This document shows positions 35,487-45,085 of a stretch of 64,000 nt of DNA, one piece after another (position 1 is the stretch's first letter; the number at the start of each line of letters is the position of its first letter). Below the pieces are notes generated by a model. It was not told the DNA's origin, did no database searches, and worked only from the letters and a program-made list of their open reading frames with translations. Source of the stretch: Pseudomonas sp. ERMR1:02. Its GTDB lineage: Bacteria; Pseudomonadota; Gammaproteobacteria; Pseudomonadales; Pseudomonadaceae. The stretch lies in NCBI RefSeq assembly GCF_002277815.1, contig NZ_NKJI01000001.1, positions 365,501 through 429,500 on the forward strand, given 5' to 3'. Both the position numbers and the translations under genes were made by a program.

Positions 35487-36971
35487 TCACACGAACGGGG
35501 AGACCCCGTTTCGCATACTTTCAGTTGCAATACGCATAGCTACAAGGTCAGTTACCTGATTTAAAAATTCAATCCACAAACCATCATTGACCTCAAGCTC
35601 TTTCTTGAGTGACTCCAACTTTTCAGGGTAGGTTAGGTTGGGGCCCCCTATATGTTCGTCGAAGAAATTCTCCAAATCGGAATGAAATGGCGTTGGAACC
35701 TTATCAAGTTGGTCGCCAATATTTTTCCTGAATTCATCATAGGTGTTTACGTAAATACTCATCTGATTTTCAAGTGTGTCATCAGGGGAACTAAGGGTGT
35801 TATTGTCTACATTTGTGTAGGTTAAGTCCCCACGTCCGACAGAATGTATTGATTCGTGAAGAATGAGATGTATAAGTATAAGCGGATATTTTTTCAGATT
35901 TTCCACGAGCGTAGTAAATACTATTGGTACTTGTGGGCTGTTTATCAGGGCAGGCAAAGGGGATGGATTAATTGCGTAAGTTGGTGGGCGATTTGCAGCC
36001 GCGTCTCTGGCTAAGCCATCCGCGTCTTGCTCCATTAGTACGTATTTGAGGCATTGTCCAGAAAGGTTGTTTGCATGGCATGGATTTTCTGTCAATTCAA
36101 TCAAGAAATCTATTAGTGTCCGATTCCCGATATACGAGTCTCTACTTTCAAAGTCATCCTGACTGACATTCATTTCAGAGAGAAGGTTTGTGTATACGGT
36201 TTCTGTTGCAATACCGACTTCCGAAGCCGTTAAATTGGTTGATTCCCCAAGCATCCATCCGATGAAGCCTTTCAGGTATTCCCCCGATCCGCCTTCGCTC
36301 ACTGGCGGCAAGGGGAAGTCGCAATTTTCTATACAATTATCCCGGAAGTTTTTCAAATAGACAACTGCGCCTTTACGACCTTGCTCGAGAGCATTGAATA
36401 TATCTGGAAATTTTGTTTGTATCTCGCCGTCACTTGCCACCACTTCTCCACCTATGTCAGCTACTGCGAGTTCGGTAAGAAATTCATTAATGGACTGTCG
36501 AGTGATTGTCGAAACTTCAGCGACATTAATTTCTCGGCCAAGCCAATCGAAATGATTGAATATGCTAGCCGACAAATCACCATGACTGATCAGCGGCTCT
36601 GCCCTCGGAACGTGAGTGAGATTGTTCTCGCGTATAGCTCCAGAGCTGGTTGTTCCTGAGCCATTTATATATCGGATCCCGGCCACTATGCCCAGAACAG
36701 CAGCTCCTACCCCCGCCACGACGGCCGCCGCCTTGGCGCACGTTATCAGCTTGCTCTTAAACGAGCTTTCAGCATTGCATTCGGTTATCGGCCCCTGTGC
36801 ATTTTGAACGCCTTCTTTCCGAGAATTTCCCATCAGCGGCATCTCGATCACAGTTGGCGTGTTGCTGGATTGTTTGAGTAAGGACGCAGTGTTTGAATGG
36901 GGGGTACTATTATTTTTAATAGTCTGGTAGTTACAACTTAACGGTGCTCGTGAGGTAGCTTCAATCGGCAT
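35487..36971 (-). CDS. Unrecognised 494-aa protein with a HExxH zinc-protease motif and one membrane segment
   Basis: No family is recognised. Visible: an N-terminus (1-70) rich in Ser, Thr and Asn without a classical signal peptide, reminiscent of type III effector leaders; a hydrophobic Ala/Gly/Val stretch at about 78-100 (AAAVVAGVGAAVLGIVAGI); a mixed central region with several Cys (213, 217, 298, 307); and HESIH at 372-376 within LILIHLILHESIHSVG, a good HExxH metalloprotease helix. Glu or Asp residues downstream could supply a third ligand. AAAGGGA precedes the ATG. AT content is clearly above the neighbours. I infer a secreted or membrane-inserted protease-like effector or toxin; no immunity gene or hrp box is evident. 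Confidence 0.75.
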   Translation of the reverse strand: MPIEATSRAPLSCNYQTIKNNSTPHSNTASLLKQSSNTPTVIEMPLMGNSRKEGVQNAQGPITECNAESSFKSKLITCAKAAAVVAGVGAAVLGIVAGIRYINGSGTTSSGAIRENNLTHVPRAEPLISHGDLSASIFNHFDWLGREINVAEVSTITRQSINEFLTELAVADIGGEVVASDGEIQTKFPDIFNALEQGRKGAVVYLKNFRDNCIENCDFPLPPVSEGGSGEYLKGFIGWMLGESTNLTASEVGIATETVYTNLLSEMNVSQDDFESRDSYIGNRTLIDFLIELTENPCHANNLSGQCLKYVLMEQDADGLARDAAANRPPTYAINPSPLPALINSPQVPIVFTTLVENLKKYPLILIHLILHESIHSVGRGDLTYTNVDNNTLSSPDDTLENQMSIYVNTYDEFRKNIGDQLDKVPTPFHSDLENFFDEHIGGPNLTYPEKLESLKKELEVNDGLWIEFLNQVTDLVAMRIATESMRNGVSPFV

Positions 36972-37500
36972 GTTCGTCCCTTTAACCTCTTATATATGGA
37001 AATTCATCGAGTTACTTTACGATAACTAAGTAACCGTCTACTGTGTCGATCAAGTGTCGCGATGGCTTGCAACTTCACGTGTGGGAACGCTGTTGTCCAA
37101 CAAGCGAACCTCTTCTCCGCTCGCGATGGACACCCTACTTCAGGACTTTTTAGAATTCTGCTCATGAAATCTATATGTCATGCTTTTGCGCCCCGACAGC
37201 AGCACGCTGCTCAATGCGACATCGAAGCCCTGAACAGCAGAAATAGCCGTACAATTGTTCATTTTTAACAACATCAAATAACCATTTGTGGGCTCCACAA
37301 GAGTACCGGCAGGCGGGCCATTATCTTTGCCCTTGATCAGGTTGCTACTCTCAGTGGCACTCGCCACATCAGCATTTGAGTGTGACATCAACGCGATAAC
37401 TGGTTTTTCAAATTTCGCTCATCGAGATGGGTTAACTTGCCGTTCCACTTCTTCTGCAGGGCCTGCCGCAGCAGGCACCTGGGTCCGGCAGAACAAAACG
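36972..37500. other. AT-richer region upstream of the HESIH gene
   Basis: About 530 bases between the HESIH start and direct repeat B. The first 60 (TATATAAGAGG on the minus strand) likely hold the HESIH promoter. A weak 82-aa frame lies at 37140-37388. Between 37389 and 37500 a minus-strand frame ends QALQKKWNGKLTHLDERN...LSR-stop, which looks like a coding fragment but is not recognised. Confidence 0.4.
37140..37388 (-). CDS. Possible small hypothetical protein
   Basis: An 82-aa frame from ATG at 37388, beginning MSHSNADVASATESSNLIKG and ending FHEQNSKKS. It is polar with one hydrophobic stretch (AISAVQGFDVALSSVLL). No clear ribosome site is seen and no family is recognised. It precedes the HESIH gene on the same strand, so if real it would be a candidate partner (chaperone or immunity), but it may be chance. 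Confidence 0.3.
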   Translation of the reverse strand: MSHSNADVASATESSNLIKGKDNGPPAGTLVEPTNGYLMLLKMNNCTAISAVQGFDVALSSVLLSGRKSMTYRFHEQNSKKS

Positions 37501-37563
37501 CATAAAAAAAGCCGCAGGCTGTGAGGCCGGCGGCGTTCTTTTTTACTGCAACCGCTTAAACGG
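37501..37563. repeat. Direct repeat B of the accessory segment (spuI 3' end and terminator)
   Basis: The 63-bp partner of 35374-35436. It includes the last codons and stop of spuI and the following hairpin, so this is the ancestral copy. Confidence 0.8.
37504..37534 (-). terminator. Terminator of spuI
   Basis: Minus strand GCCGCCGGC-CTCACA-GCCTGCGGC followed by seven T: strong stem with T tail, 22 bp after the spuI stop. Confidence 0.85.
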
Positions 37564-38932
37564 TATGCAGGTACCAGTTGTACTCAAGGTCGGAGATGGA
37601 GTGTTCGAACTCCTCCAGCTCGCTCTCTTTGCACGCGACGAAGATATCGATGTATTTCGGATCGATGTACTTGGCCATGACTTCGCTGTCGTCAAGCTCA
37701 CGCAGCGCATCGCGCAAGTTGTTCGGCAGGCTTTGCTCGTTCTGCTCGTAACTGTTGCCTTCAACCGGGGCGCCCGGTTCGACCTTGTTGACCAGGCCGT
37801 GATGCACACCTGCCAGCACCGAAGCCATCAGCAGGTACGGGTTGGCGTCGGCGCCAGCAACACGATGCTCGATGCGCACGGCATCGGAGGAACCGGTGGG
37901 TACGCGGATCGCTACGGTGCGGTTATCCAGTCCCCAGCATGGCGAGTTCGGCACGTAGAACTGTGCGCCGAAACGACGGTAGGAGTTGACGTTCGGGCAG
38001 AGGAAAGCCATCTGCGCCGGTAGGGTCTCGAGCACACCGCCGATCGCGTGACGCAGCGCGGCGTTCTGCTCGGGATCCTCACTGGCAAAAATGTTTTTGC
38101 CTTCTTTGTCGAGAATCGAGATATGGACGTGCAGACCGTTACCCGCCTGGCCTGGGTAAGGCTTGGCCATGAAGGTGGTGTCCATCTCATGGTCGTAGGC
38201 GATGTTCTTGATCAGACGCTTGAGCAGGACCGCATAATCGCAGGCCTTGATCGGGTCGGCCACGTGGTGCAGGTTCACTTCGAACTGCGCCGGAGCACTT
38301 TCCTTGACGATGGCGTCGGCCGGGATGCCTTGCTCTTTCGCACCTTCCAGAATGTCTTGCAGGCAATCGACGTATTCGTCGAGGTCGTCGATCAGGTAGA
38401 CCTGTGTCGAGTGCGGGCGTTTGCCGGACACCGGTGAGCGTGGCGGTTGCGGACGACCGTTCACGTTCTCCTGGTCGATCAGATAGAACTCCAGTTCGAA
38501 CGCGGCGCAGATGGTCAGGCCCATTTCGTCGAACTTGCGCACCACATTGGCTAGCACTTCTCGCGGGTCGGCAAAGAACGGCTGGCCTTCCAGTTCGTGC
38601 ATGGTCATCAGCAATTGCGCGGTCGGGCGCTTCTGCCAAGGTTCATTGCACAGGGTATCGGGGATTGGATAGCAGATTCGGTCAGCATCACCGATGTCCA
38701 GGCCCAGGCCGGTGCTTTCCACCGTCGAGCCATTGATATCCAGAGCAAATAGAGAGGCCGGCAGGTTGATGCCTTTCTCGTAAACCTTGTGGAGGCTGGT
38801 GCGTTCGATGCGCTTGCCGCGCACCACACCATTCATATCCGCAATCAGAAGGTCAACGTACAGAACCTCAGGATGTTCCTTAAGGAACGCGTTCGCTTCG
38901 TTGAGCTGAACGGCACGCGGGGGTACCGACAT
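37556..38932 (-). CDS. spuI: Glutamine-synthetase-like gamma-glutamylpolyamine synthetase SpuI
   Basis: A 458-aa GS-superfamily ligase. GS landmarks: DMNGVVRGKRIER near 32, AAFELEFYLID with metal Glu near 143, ESAPAQFEVNLHH near 210, GLHVHIS near 267, NSYRRF near 315 and HRVAGADANPYL near 357. The family activates glutamate with ATP to glutamylate polyamines (putrescine, spermidine) rather than ammonia. It is divergent from the spuAB operon, as in P. aeruginosa. The 3' end sits in a repeat that was duplicated around an accessory segment. Confidence 0.93.
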   Translation of the reverse strand: MSVPPRAVQLNEANAFLKEHPEVLYVDLLIADMNGVVRGKRIERTSLHKVYEKGINLPASLFALDINGSTVESTGLGLDIGDADRICYPIPDTLCNEPWQKRPTAQLLMTMHELEGQPFFADPREVLANVVRKFDEMGLTICAAFELEFYLIDQENVNGRPQPPRSPVSGKRPHSTQVYLIDDLDEYVDCLQDILEGAKEQGIPADAIVKESAPAQFEVNLHHVADPIKACDYAVLLKRLIKNIAYDHEMDTTFMAKPYPGQAGNGLHVHISILDKEGKNIFASEDPEQNAALRHAIGGVLETLPAQMAFLCPNVNSYRRFGAQFYVPNSPCWGLDNRTVAIRVPTGSSDAVRIEHRVAGADANPYLLMASVLAGVHHGLVNKVEPGAPVEGNSYEQNEQSLPNNLRDALRELDDSEVMAKYIDPKYIDIFVACKESELEEFEHSISDLEYNWYLHTV

Positions 38933-39210
38933 GATGCAACACCTTTGTTGTTAAAAATATCAATCATTGATCTTTTCGGATTCCAGTCAACCCGAACGGC
39001 CTGCCGAAGTCAAGTGAGGCCTTTTTTGCCCTGAAAAAGCGCTCTCATGGCTTTTTTGGGGCACTTTTGGGTGTTTTTATGTCCATCGTCGCTTTGTTGT
39101 CCGCAGGCTTGAGCGGGCCGTGTTGTATTTTTTACGGGGGTGTTGTGTAAAAAAATGAACAAGGCTAAGCTCGAATCAAACCCATAACAGCAATAATACC
39201 GGGGTGCTTC
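38933..39210. other. Divergent promoter region between spuI and the spuA remnant
   Basis: No gene. It is rich in T tracts and contains a perfect palindrome ATCAAT-C-ATTGAT at 38959-38971, 27 bp from the spuI start, a candidate operator for the polyamine genes. Confidence 0.45.
38959..38971. promoter_or_regulatory. Palindrome ATCAATCATTGAT upstream of spuI
   Basis: Perfect 6+1+6 inverted repeat close to the spuI start; possible binding site for a polyamine-responsive regulator. Function inferred from position. Confidence 0.35.
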
Positions 39211-39519
39211 ATGTCTCGCCTGCCGTTAATCGGCGTCGCCGGCTGCTCTACGCAGAACGGTCTGCATGCTTATCACATCAGTGGCGACATATACGTCAAC
39301 GTCCTGGCCTCCGCGGCTTATGGCCTGCCGGTTATCCTTGCTTCCCTGGCGGATCGACCATCCCCGTCCGTTATTCTGGACGGCCCAGATGGCACACCCA
39401 TTACGGTTACTCCATTCAATATAGAACCGATTCACAATAGCGTCCCAGCCATCGTGCAAGGTACTGCTGGCGACTTTGCACGCCCGGCGTTTTCGGGCTT
39501 TGCGCAAAAAACACGATAG
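39211..39519 (+). pseudogene. spuA: Truncated remnant of gamma-glutamyl-GABA hydrolase (spuA/puuD)
   Basis: The 102-codon frame starts MSRLPLIGVAGCSTQNGLHAYHISG and resembles the first 85-90 residues of PuuD/SpuA glutamine amidotransferases (GLPVILASLAD, PFNIEPIH, GTAGDFARPA). The remaining two-thirds, including the catalytic Cys-His-Glu triad, is absent: spuB begins 94 bp later. Substitutions in conserved places (ITVTPFN where FTGSPSN is usual) suggest decay. In P. aeruginosa an intact spuA sits here. The ATG keeps a GGGG ribosome site. Confidence 0.8.
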
Positions 39520-39612
39520 CCTGTCGTAGACACGCATTTCAACGCGACGCCGATGCGTCAAACATCGCCTGACTCTCACCTGAGCCAGGAAACTCAAAGC
39601 CTAGAGGCATTT

Positions 39613-40971
39613 ATGAGTAACAACCTCGACCAGCTCACCGATTGGTTGAAAGACCACAAGATCACAGAAGTCGAATGCATGATCGCCGACTTGACCGGGA
39701 TTACCCGGGGCAAGATTTCGCCGACCAACAAATTCATCGCCGAAAAAGGCATGCGCCTGCCAGAAAGCGTTCTGTTGCAGACAGTGACCGGCGATTACGT
39801 CGAAGACGACATCTATTACGAACTGCTCGACCCGGCTGACATCGACATGATCTGCCGTCCCGACCAGAACGCCGTGTACCTCGTGCCTTGGTCCATCGAG
39901 CCGACCGCCATCGTCATCCACGACACCTACGACAAGCAAGGCAACCCGATTGAACTGTCGCCGCGCAACGTGCTCAAGAAGGTCCTGAAACTCTATTCCG
40001 ACAAAGGCTGGCAGCCAATCGTGGCGCCGGAAATGGAGTTCTACCTGACCAAGCGCAGCGACGACCCGGACTATCCGTTGCAACCGCCAATCGGCCGTTC
40101 CGGACGCCCGGAAACCGGCCGCCAGTCGTTCTCCATCGAAGCGGCGAACGAATTCGATCCGTTGTTCGAAGACGTCTACGACTGGTGCGAATTGCAGGAG
40201 CTGGACCTCGACACGCTGATCCACGAGGACGGCACGGCGCAGATGGAAATCAACTTCCGTCACGGCGATGCCCTGTCCCTGGCCGACCAGATCCTGGTGT
40301 TCAAACGCACCATGCGCGAAGCCGCGCTCAAGCACAACGTGGCGGCGACCTTCATGGCCAAGCCCATGACCGGCGAGCCGGGCAGTGCCATGCACTTGCA
40401 CCAGAGCATCATCGACATGGAGACCGGCAAGAACATCTTCTCCAATGAAGACGGGACCATGAGCCAGTTGTTCCTGCACCACATCGGTGGCCTGCAGAAA
40501 CTGATTCCAGAGCTGTTGCCGCTGTTCGCGCCCAACGTCAACTCGTTCCGCCGCTTCCTGCCGGACACCTCGGCCCCGGTGAACGTGGAGTGGGGCGAAG
40601 AGAACCGTACCGTGGGCCTGCGGGTTCCGGATGCCGGGCCGCAAAACCGTCGGGTGGAAAACCGCCTGCCGGGCGCCGATGCCAACCCGTACCTGGCGAT
40701 TGCCGCGAGCCTGCTCTGCGGTTACGTCGGCATGGTCGAAGGCCTGAACCCAAGTGCGCCGGTGGTGGGCCGTGGCTATGAGCGCCGCAACCTGCGCCTG
40801 CCGCTGACCATCGAAGATGCGCTGGAGCGCATGGAACACAGCTCAACCATCGAGAAGTACCTGGGCAAAAATTTCATCACTGGCTACGTCGCGGTCAAGC
40901 GGGCCGAGCATGAAAACTTCAAGCGCGTGATCAGCTCGTGGGAACGGGAATTCCTGCTCTTCGCTGTCTGA
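39613..40971 (+). CDS. spuB: Gamma-glutamylpolyamine synthetase SpuB (glutamine-synthetase family)
   Basis: A 452-aa GS-like ligase, paralogous to spuI. Seen: ECMIADLTGITRGKI near 22, APEMEFYLTKR near 138, HEDGTAQMEINFRHGDAL near 205, AMHLHQSI near 260, NSFRRFLPD near 310 and NRLPGADANPYLAIA near 353. It starts at MSNNLDQLTDWLKDHK. It would glutamylate putrescine or other polyamines for SpuC. It follows the decayed spuA and precedes spuC by 58 bp, with a small GC stem (40980-41002) between. Confidence 0.94.
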   Translation: MSNNLDQLTDWLKDHKITEVECMIADLTGITRGKISPTNKFIAEKGMRLPESVLLQTVTGDYVEDDIYYELLDPADIDMICRPDQNAVYLVPWSIEPTAIVIHDTYDKQGNPIELSPRNVLKKVLKLYSDKGWQPIVAPEMEFYLTKRSDDPDYPLQPPIGRSGRPETGRQSFSIEAANEFDPLFEDVYDWCELQELDLDTLIHEDGTAQMEINFRHGDALSLADQILVFKRTMREAALKHNVAATFMAKPMTGEPGSAMHLHQSIIDMETGKNIFSNEDGTMSQLFLHHIGGLQKLIPELLPLFAPNVNSFRRFLPDTSAPVNVEWGEENRTVGLRVPDAGPQNRRVENRLPGADANPYLAIAASLLCGYVGMVEGLNPSAPVVGRGYERRNLRLPLTIEDALERMEHSSTIEKYLGKNFITGYVAVKRAEHENFKRVISSWEREFLLFAV

Positions 40972-40979
40972 TGCGCTGG

Positions 40980-41002
40980 GCGCCGTTGTCCTCTGACGGC
41001 GC
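40980..41002 (+). terminator. Weak hairpin between spuB and spuC
   Basis: GCGCCGT pairs with ACGGCGC over a 9-nt loop, followed by TTTC. Probably a partial terminator or mRNA stabiliser inside the operon. Confidence 0.4.
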
Positions 41003-41029
41003 TTTCACCTGATTTTTTAGGAGATTCGT

Positions 41030-42394
41030 ATGACCAGCAACAACCCGCAAACCCGTGAATGGCAAACCCTGAGCAGCGATCACCACCTGGCCCCGTTCAG
41101 CGACTTCAAGCAGCTGAAAGAGAAAGGCCCGCGGATCATCACCAACGCCAAGGGCGTTTACCTGTGGGACAGCGAAGGCAACAAGATCCTCGACGGCATG
41201 GCCGGCCTGTGGTGCGTGGCAATCGGTTACGGTCGCGATGAACTGGCCGATGCCGCCAGCAAACAAATGCGCGAACTGCCTTATTACAACCTGTTCTTCC
41301 AGACCGCTCACCCGCCAGTGCTGGAACTGGCCAAGGCCATCGCCGACATCGCGCCAGAAGGCATGAACCACGTGTTCTTCACCGGTTCCGGTTCCGAAGG
41401 CAACGACACCATGCTGCGTATGGTTCGCCACTATTGGGCGATCAAGGGCCAGCCGAAGAAGAAAGTCATCATCAGCCGCAAGAACGGCTATCACGGCTCC
41501 ACCGTGGCCGGCGCGAGCCTGGGCGGCATGACCTACATGCACGAGCAGGGCGATTTGCCGATCCCGGGCATCGTCCACATCGCCCAGCCTTACTGGTTTG
41601 CCGAAGGCGGCGACATGACCCCGGAAGAGTTCGGCATCTGGGCTGCGAATCAGCTGGAAGAGAAGATTCTGGAGGTCGGCGTCGACAACGTCGGTGCCTT
41701 TATTGCCGAGCCGATCCAGGGCGCCGGTGGCGTGATCATTCCGCCAGACTCCTACTGGCCGCGCATCAAGGAAATCCTCGCCAAGTACGACATTCTGTTC
41801 GTGGCTGACGAAGTGATTTGTGGTTTCGGTCGTACCGGTGAGTGGTTCGGTACCGATTTCTACGGCCTCAAGCCTGACATGATGACCATCGCCAAAGGCC
41901 TGACCTCCGGCTACATCCCTATGGGTGGCCTGATCGTGCGCGATGAAGTGGTCGATGTCCTCAACGAAGGCGGCGACTTCAACCACGGTTTCACCTACTC
42001 CGGGCACCCGGTGGCGGCGGCAGTCGCGCTGGAAAACATCCGCATTCTGCGTGAAGAGAAAATTGTCGAGCGCGTGCAGGCAGAAACGGCACCGTATTTG
42101 CAGAAACGCCTGCGGGAACTGAACGATCATCCGTTGGTGGGCGAAGTTCGTGGGGTGGGTCTGTTGGGGGCCATCGAACTGGTTCAGGACAAGGCCACGC
42201 GCAAGCGCTACGAAGGCAAGGGCGTGGGCATGATCTGCCGGCAGTTCTGCTTCGATAACGGGCTGATCATGCGCGCCGTGGGCGACACCATGATCATCGC
42301 GCCACCGCTGGTGATCACACCGGCGGAAATCGATGAGCTGGTGACCAAGGCGCGCAAGTGCCTGGACCTGACCCTGAATGCATTGCAGGGCTAA
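41030..42394 (+). CDS. spuC: Polyamine:pyruvate aminotransferase SpuC
   Basis: A 454-aa class III PLP transaminase moving the amino group of putrescine/cadaverine (or their glutamyl forms) to pyruvate. Motifs: [19 protein letters not shown] near 122, [16 protein letters not shown] near 155, [19 protein letters not shown] near 258 with cofactor Asp, and the Schiff-base lysine in [16 protein letters not shown] near 288. AGGAG lies 7 bp before the ATG. Upstream of the spuDEFGH transporter. Confidence 0.96.
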   Translation: MTSNNPQTREWQTLSSDHHLAPFSDFKQLKEKGPRIITNAKGVYLWDSEGNKILDGMAGLWCVAIGYGRDELADAASKQMRELPYYNLFFQTAHPPVLELAKAIADIAPEGMNHVFFTGSGSEGNDTMLRMVRHYWAIKGQPKKKVIISRKNGYHGSTVAGASLGGMTYMHEQGDLPIPGIVHIAQPYWFAEGGDMTPEEFGIWAANQLEEKILEVGVDNVGAFIAEPIQGAGGVIIPPDSYWPRIKEILAKYDILFVADEVICGFGRTGEWFGTDFYGLKPDMMTIAKGLTSGYIPMGGLIVRDEVVDVLNEGGDFNHGFTYSGHPVAAAVALENIRILREEKIVERVQAETAPYLQKRLRELNDHPLVGEVRGVGLLGAIELVQDKATRKRYEGKGVGMICRQFCFDNGLIMRAVGDTMIIAPPLVITPAEIDELVTKARKCLDLTLNALQG

Positions 42395-42562
42395 GTGCTA
42401 GGCTCTGAGCGCAAGACATGAAACTTTCGCTCGGCGCAGTCATTAAGGGCGGCCTTTCCTTGAAAGACCGCCTCGGATCTTGCCAGACTAGCCGCAGTTC
42501 CAGTTGCCTGGGTTCGGCCGCTGAACAAAGTGGTTCTAAAAAGAAAATTTGGAGCATGACGC

Positions 42563-43675
42563 ATGAAGGCATTAGGTAAAAAGCTTGCTGGCAAGACACT
42601 CCTCGCCATGTCCCTGATGGGCATAATGGCGGGTGCGGTTCAGGCGGACGACAAGGTGTTACACGTCTATAACTGGTCCGATTACATCGCACCGGACACC
42701 ATCGCGAACTTCGAGAAAGAGTCCGGTATCAAGGTGGTGTACGACGTTTTTGACAGCAACGAAACTCTGGAAGCGAAGTTGCTGGCAGGCAAGTCCGGTT
42801 ACGACATCGTCGTACCGTCGAACAACTTCCTGGCCAAGCAGATCAAGGCCGGCGTTTACCAAAAACTGGACAAGTCCAAGCTGCCTAACTGGAAAAACCT
42901 GAACCCGGACCTGCTCAAAGCAGTATCGGTGAGCGACCCTGGCAACGAACACGCCTTCCCTTACATGTGGGGCTCGATCGGTATCGGCTTCAACGCCGAG
43001 AAGGTCAAGGCTGCACTGGGCGCCGATGCACCGACCAATTCCTGGGACCTGATCTTCAAGCCTGAAAATGCCGCCAAGCTCAAGTCGTGCGGTATCAGCC
43101 TGCTGGATTCGCCAACCGAGATGATTCCGGCGGCGTTGCACTACCTGGGCCTGCCAACCGACAGCCAGAAGAAAGAAGACATCGACAAAGCTGAAGCCCT
43201 GCTTTTGAAAGTCCGTCCTTCAATCGCCTACTTCCACTCGTCCAAGTACATCTCTGACCTGGCCAACGGCAACATTTGCGTAGCCGTCGGTTATTCGGGT
43301 GACATCTATCAGGCCAAGTCCCGCGCGACCGAAGCCGGCGACAAGGTCAAAGTCAGCTACAACATTCCGAAAGAAGGTGCTGGCAGCTTCTACGACATGG
43401 TCGCTATCCCTAAAGATGCCGAAAACGTCGAAGGCGCCTACAAGTTCATGACTTACCTGCAGAAGCCGGAAGTCATGGCTGCAATCACCAACGCCGTGCG
43501 CTTCCCGAACGGTAACGCGGCCGCCACCCCATTGGTGGATAAAGACATCACCGGCGACCCAGGCATCTACCCGCCAGCTGACGTGCTGGCCAAGCTGTAC
43601 GCGATTGCCGACTTGCCGGCCGCGACCCAGCGGATCCTGACTCGCAGCTGGACCAAGATCAAATCAGGCAAGTAA
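42563..43675 (+). CDS. spuD: Polyamine ABC transporter binding protein SpuD (putrescine)
   Basis: A 370-aa PotF-type periplasmic protein: signal peptide with cleavage after VQA, mature start [40 protein letters not shown] and [20 protein letters not shown]. SpuD prefers putrescine in P. aeruginosa; this specificity is inferred from order. It has a close paralogue 241 bp downstream (spuE), separated by a REPIN. Confidence 0.95.
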   Translation: MKALGKKLAGKTLLAMSLMGIMAGAVQADDKVLHVYNWSDYIAPDTIANFEKESGIKVVYDVFDSNETLEAKLLAGKSGYDIVVPSNNFLAKQIKAGVYQKLDKSKLPNWKNLNPDLLKAVSVSDPGNEHAFPYMWGSIGIGFNAEKVKAALGADAPTNSWDLIFKPENAAKLKSCGISLLDSPTEMIPAALHYLGLPTDSQKKEDIDKAEALLLKVRPSIAYFHSSKYISDLANGNICVAVGYSGDIYQAKSRATEAGDKVKVSYNIPKEGAGSFYDMVAIPKDAENVEGAYKFMTYLQKPEVMAAITNAVRFPNGNAAATPLVDKDITGDPGIYPPADVLAKLYAIADLPAATQRILTRSWTKIKSGK

Positions 43676-43685
43676 GAAGTAAAAC

Positions 43686-43789
43686 CCTGTAGGAGCGAGC
43701 CTGCTCGCGAAAAAAGCCGAAACGCCGCGGGGTGTCAGGCACCCCGCGTTATCGTTGGCGACCATCGCGAGCGAGCTCGCTCCTACAGG
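43686..43789. repeat. REPIN between spuD and spuE
   Basis: CCTGTAGGAGCGAGCCTGCTC is mirrored by GAGCTCGCTCCTACAGG; an extra ACGCCGCGGGGTGTC/GGCACCCCGCGTT inversion is nested inside. Confidence 0.9.
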
Positions 43790-43874
43790 GATCTTCATAA
43801 AGTTTGCTGGAACGGTTTTTCGAGGGTAAGTTGCGCGCCGGTTTTGTTGCCAGGCAGCCATGGCTGTCATGTAA

Positions 43875-45014
<1,140 letters not shown>

Positions 45015-45085
45015 CTTTAAGGCTCAAACTATCCAAGGTTGGCTCACCTTGAGCGAACTGCACTCTTTTTTTGGGAGTTTCGTAA

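Noticed and set aside
36972..37110. Possible hrp box controlling the HESIH gene
   Set aside because: GTGGGAAC-like pieces occur but the GGAACC-N15/16-CCAC spacing on the proper strand is absent.
42417..42562. Terminator or riboswitch between spuC and spuD
   Set aside because: A GGCGG...CCGCC pairing exists but the stem is short and lacks a T tail.
42418..42580. Possible small gene or leader peptide before spuD (MKLSLGAVIKGG...)
   Set aside because: No ribosome site, runs into the spuD start in another frame, and composition is not protein-like after the first residues.
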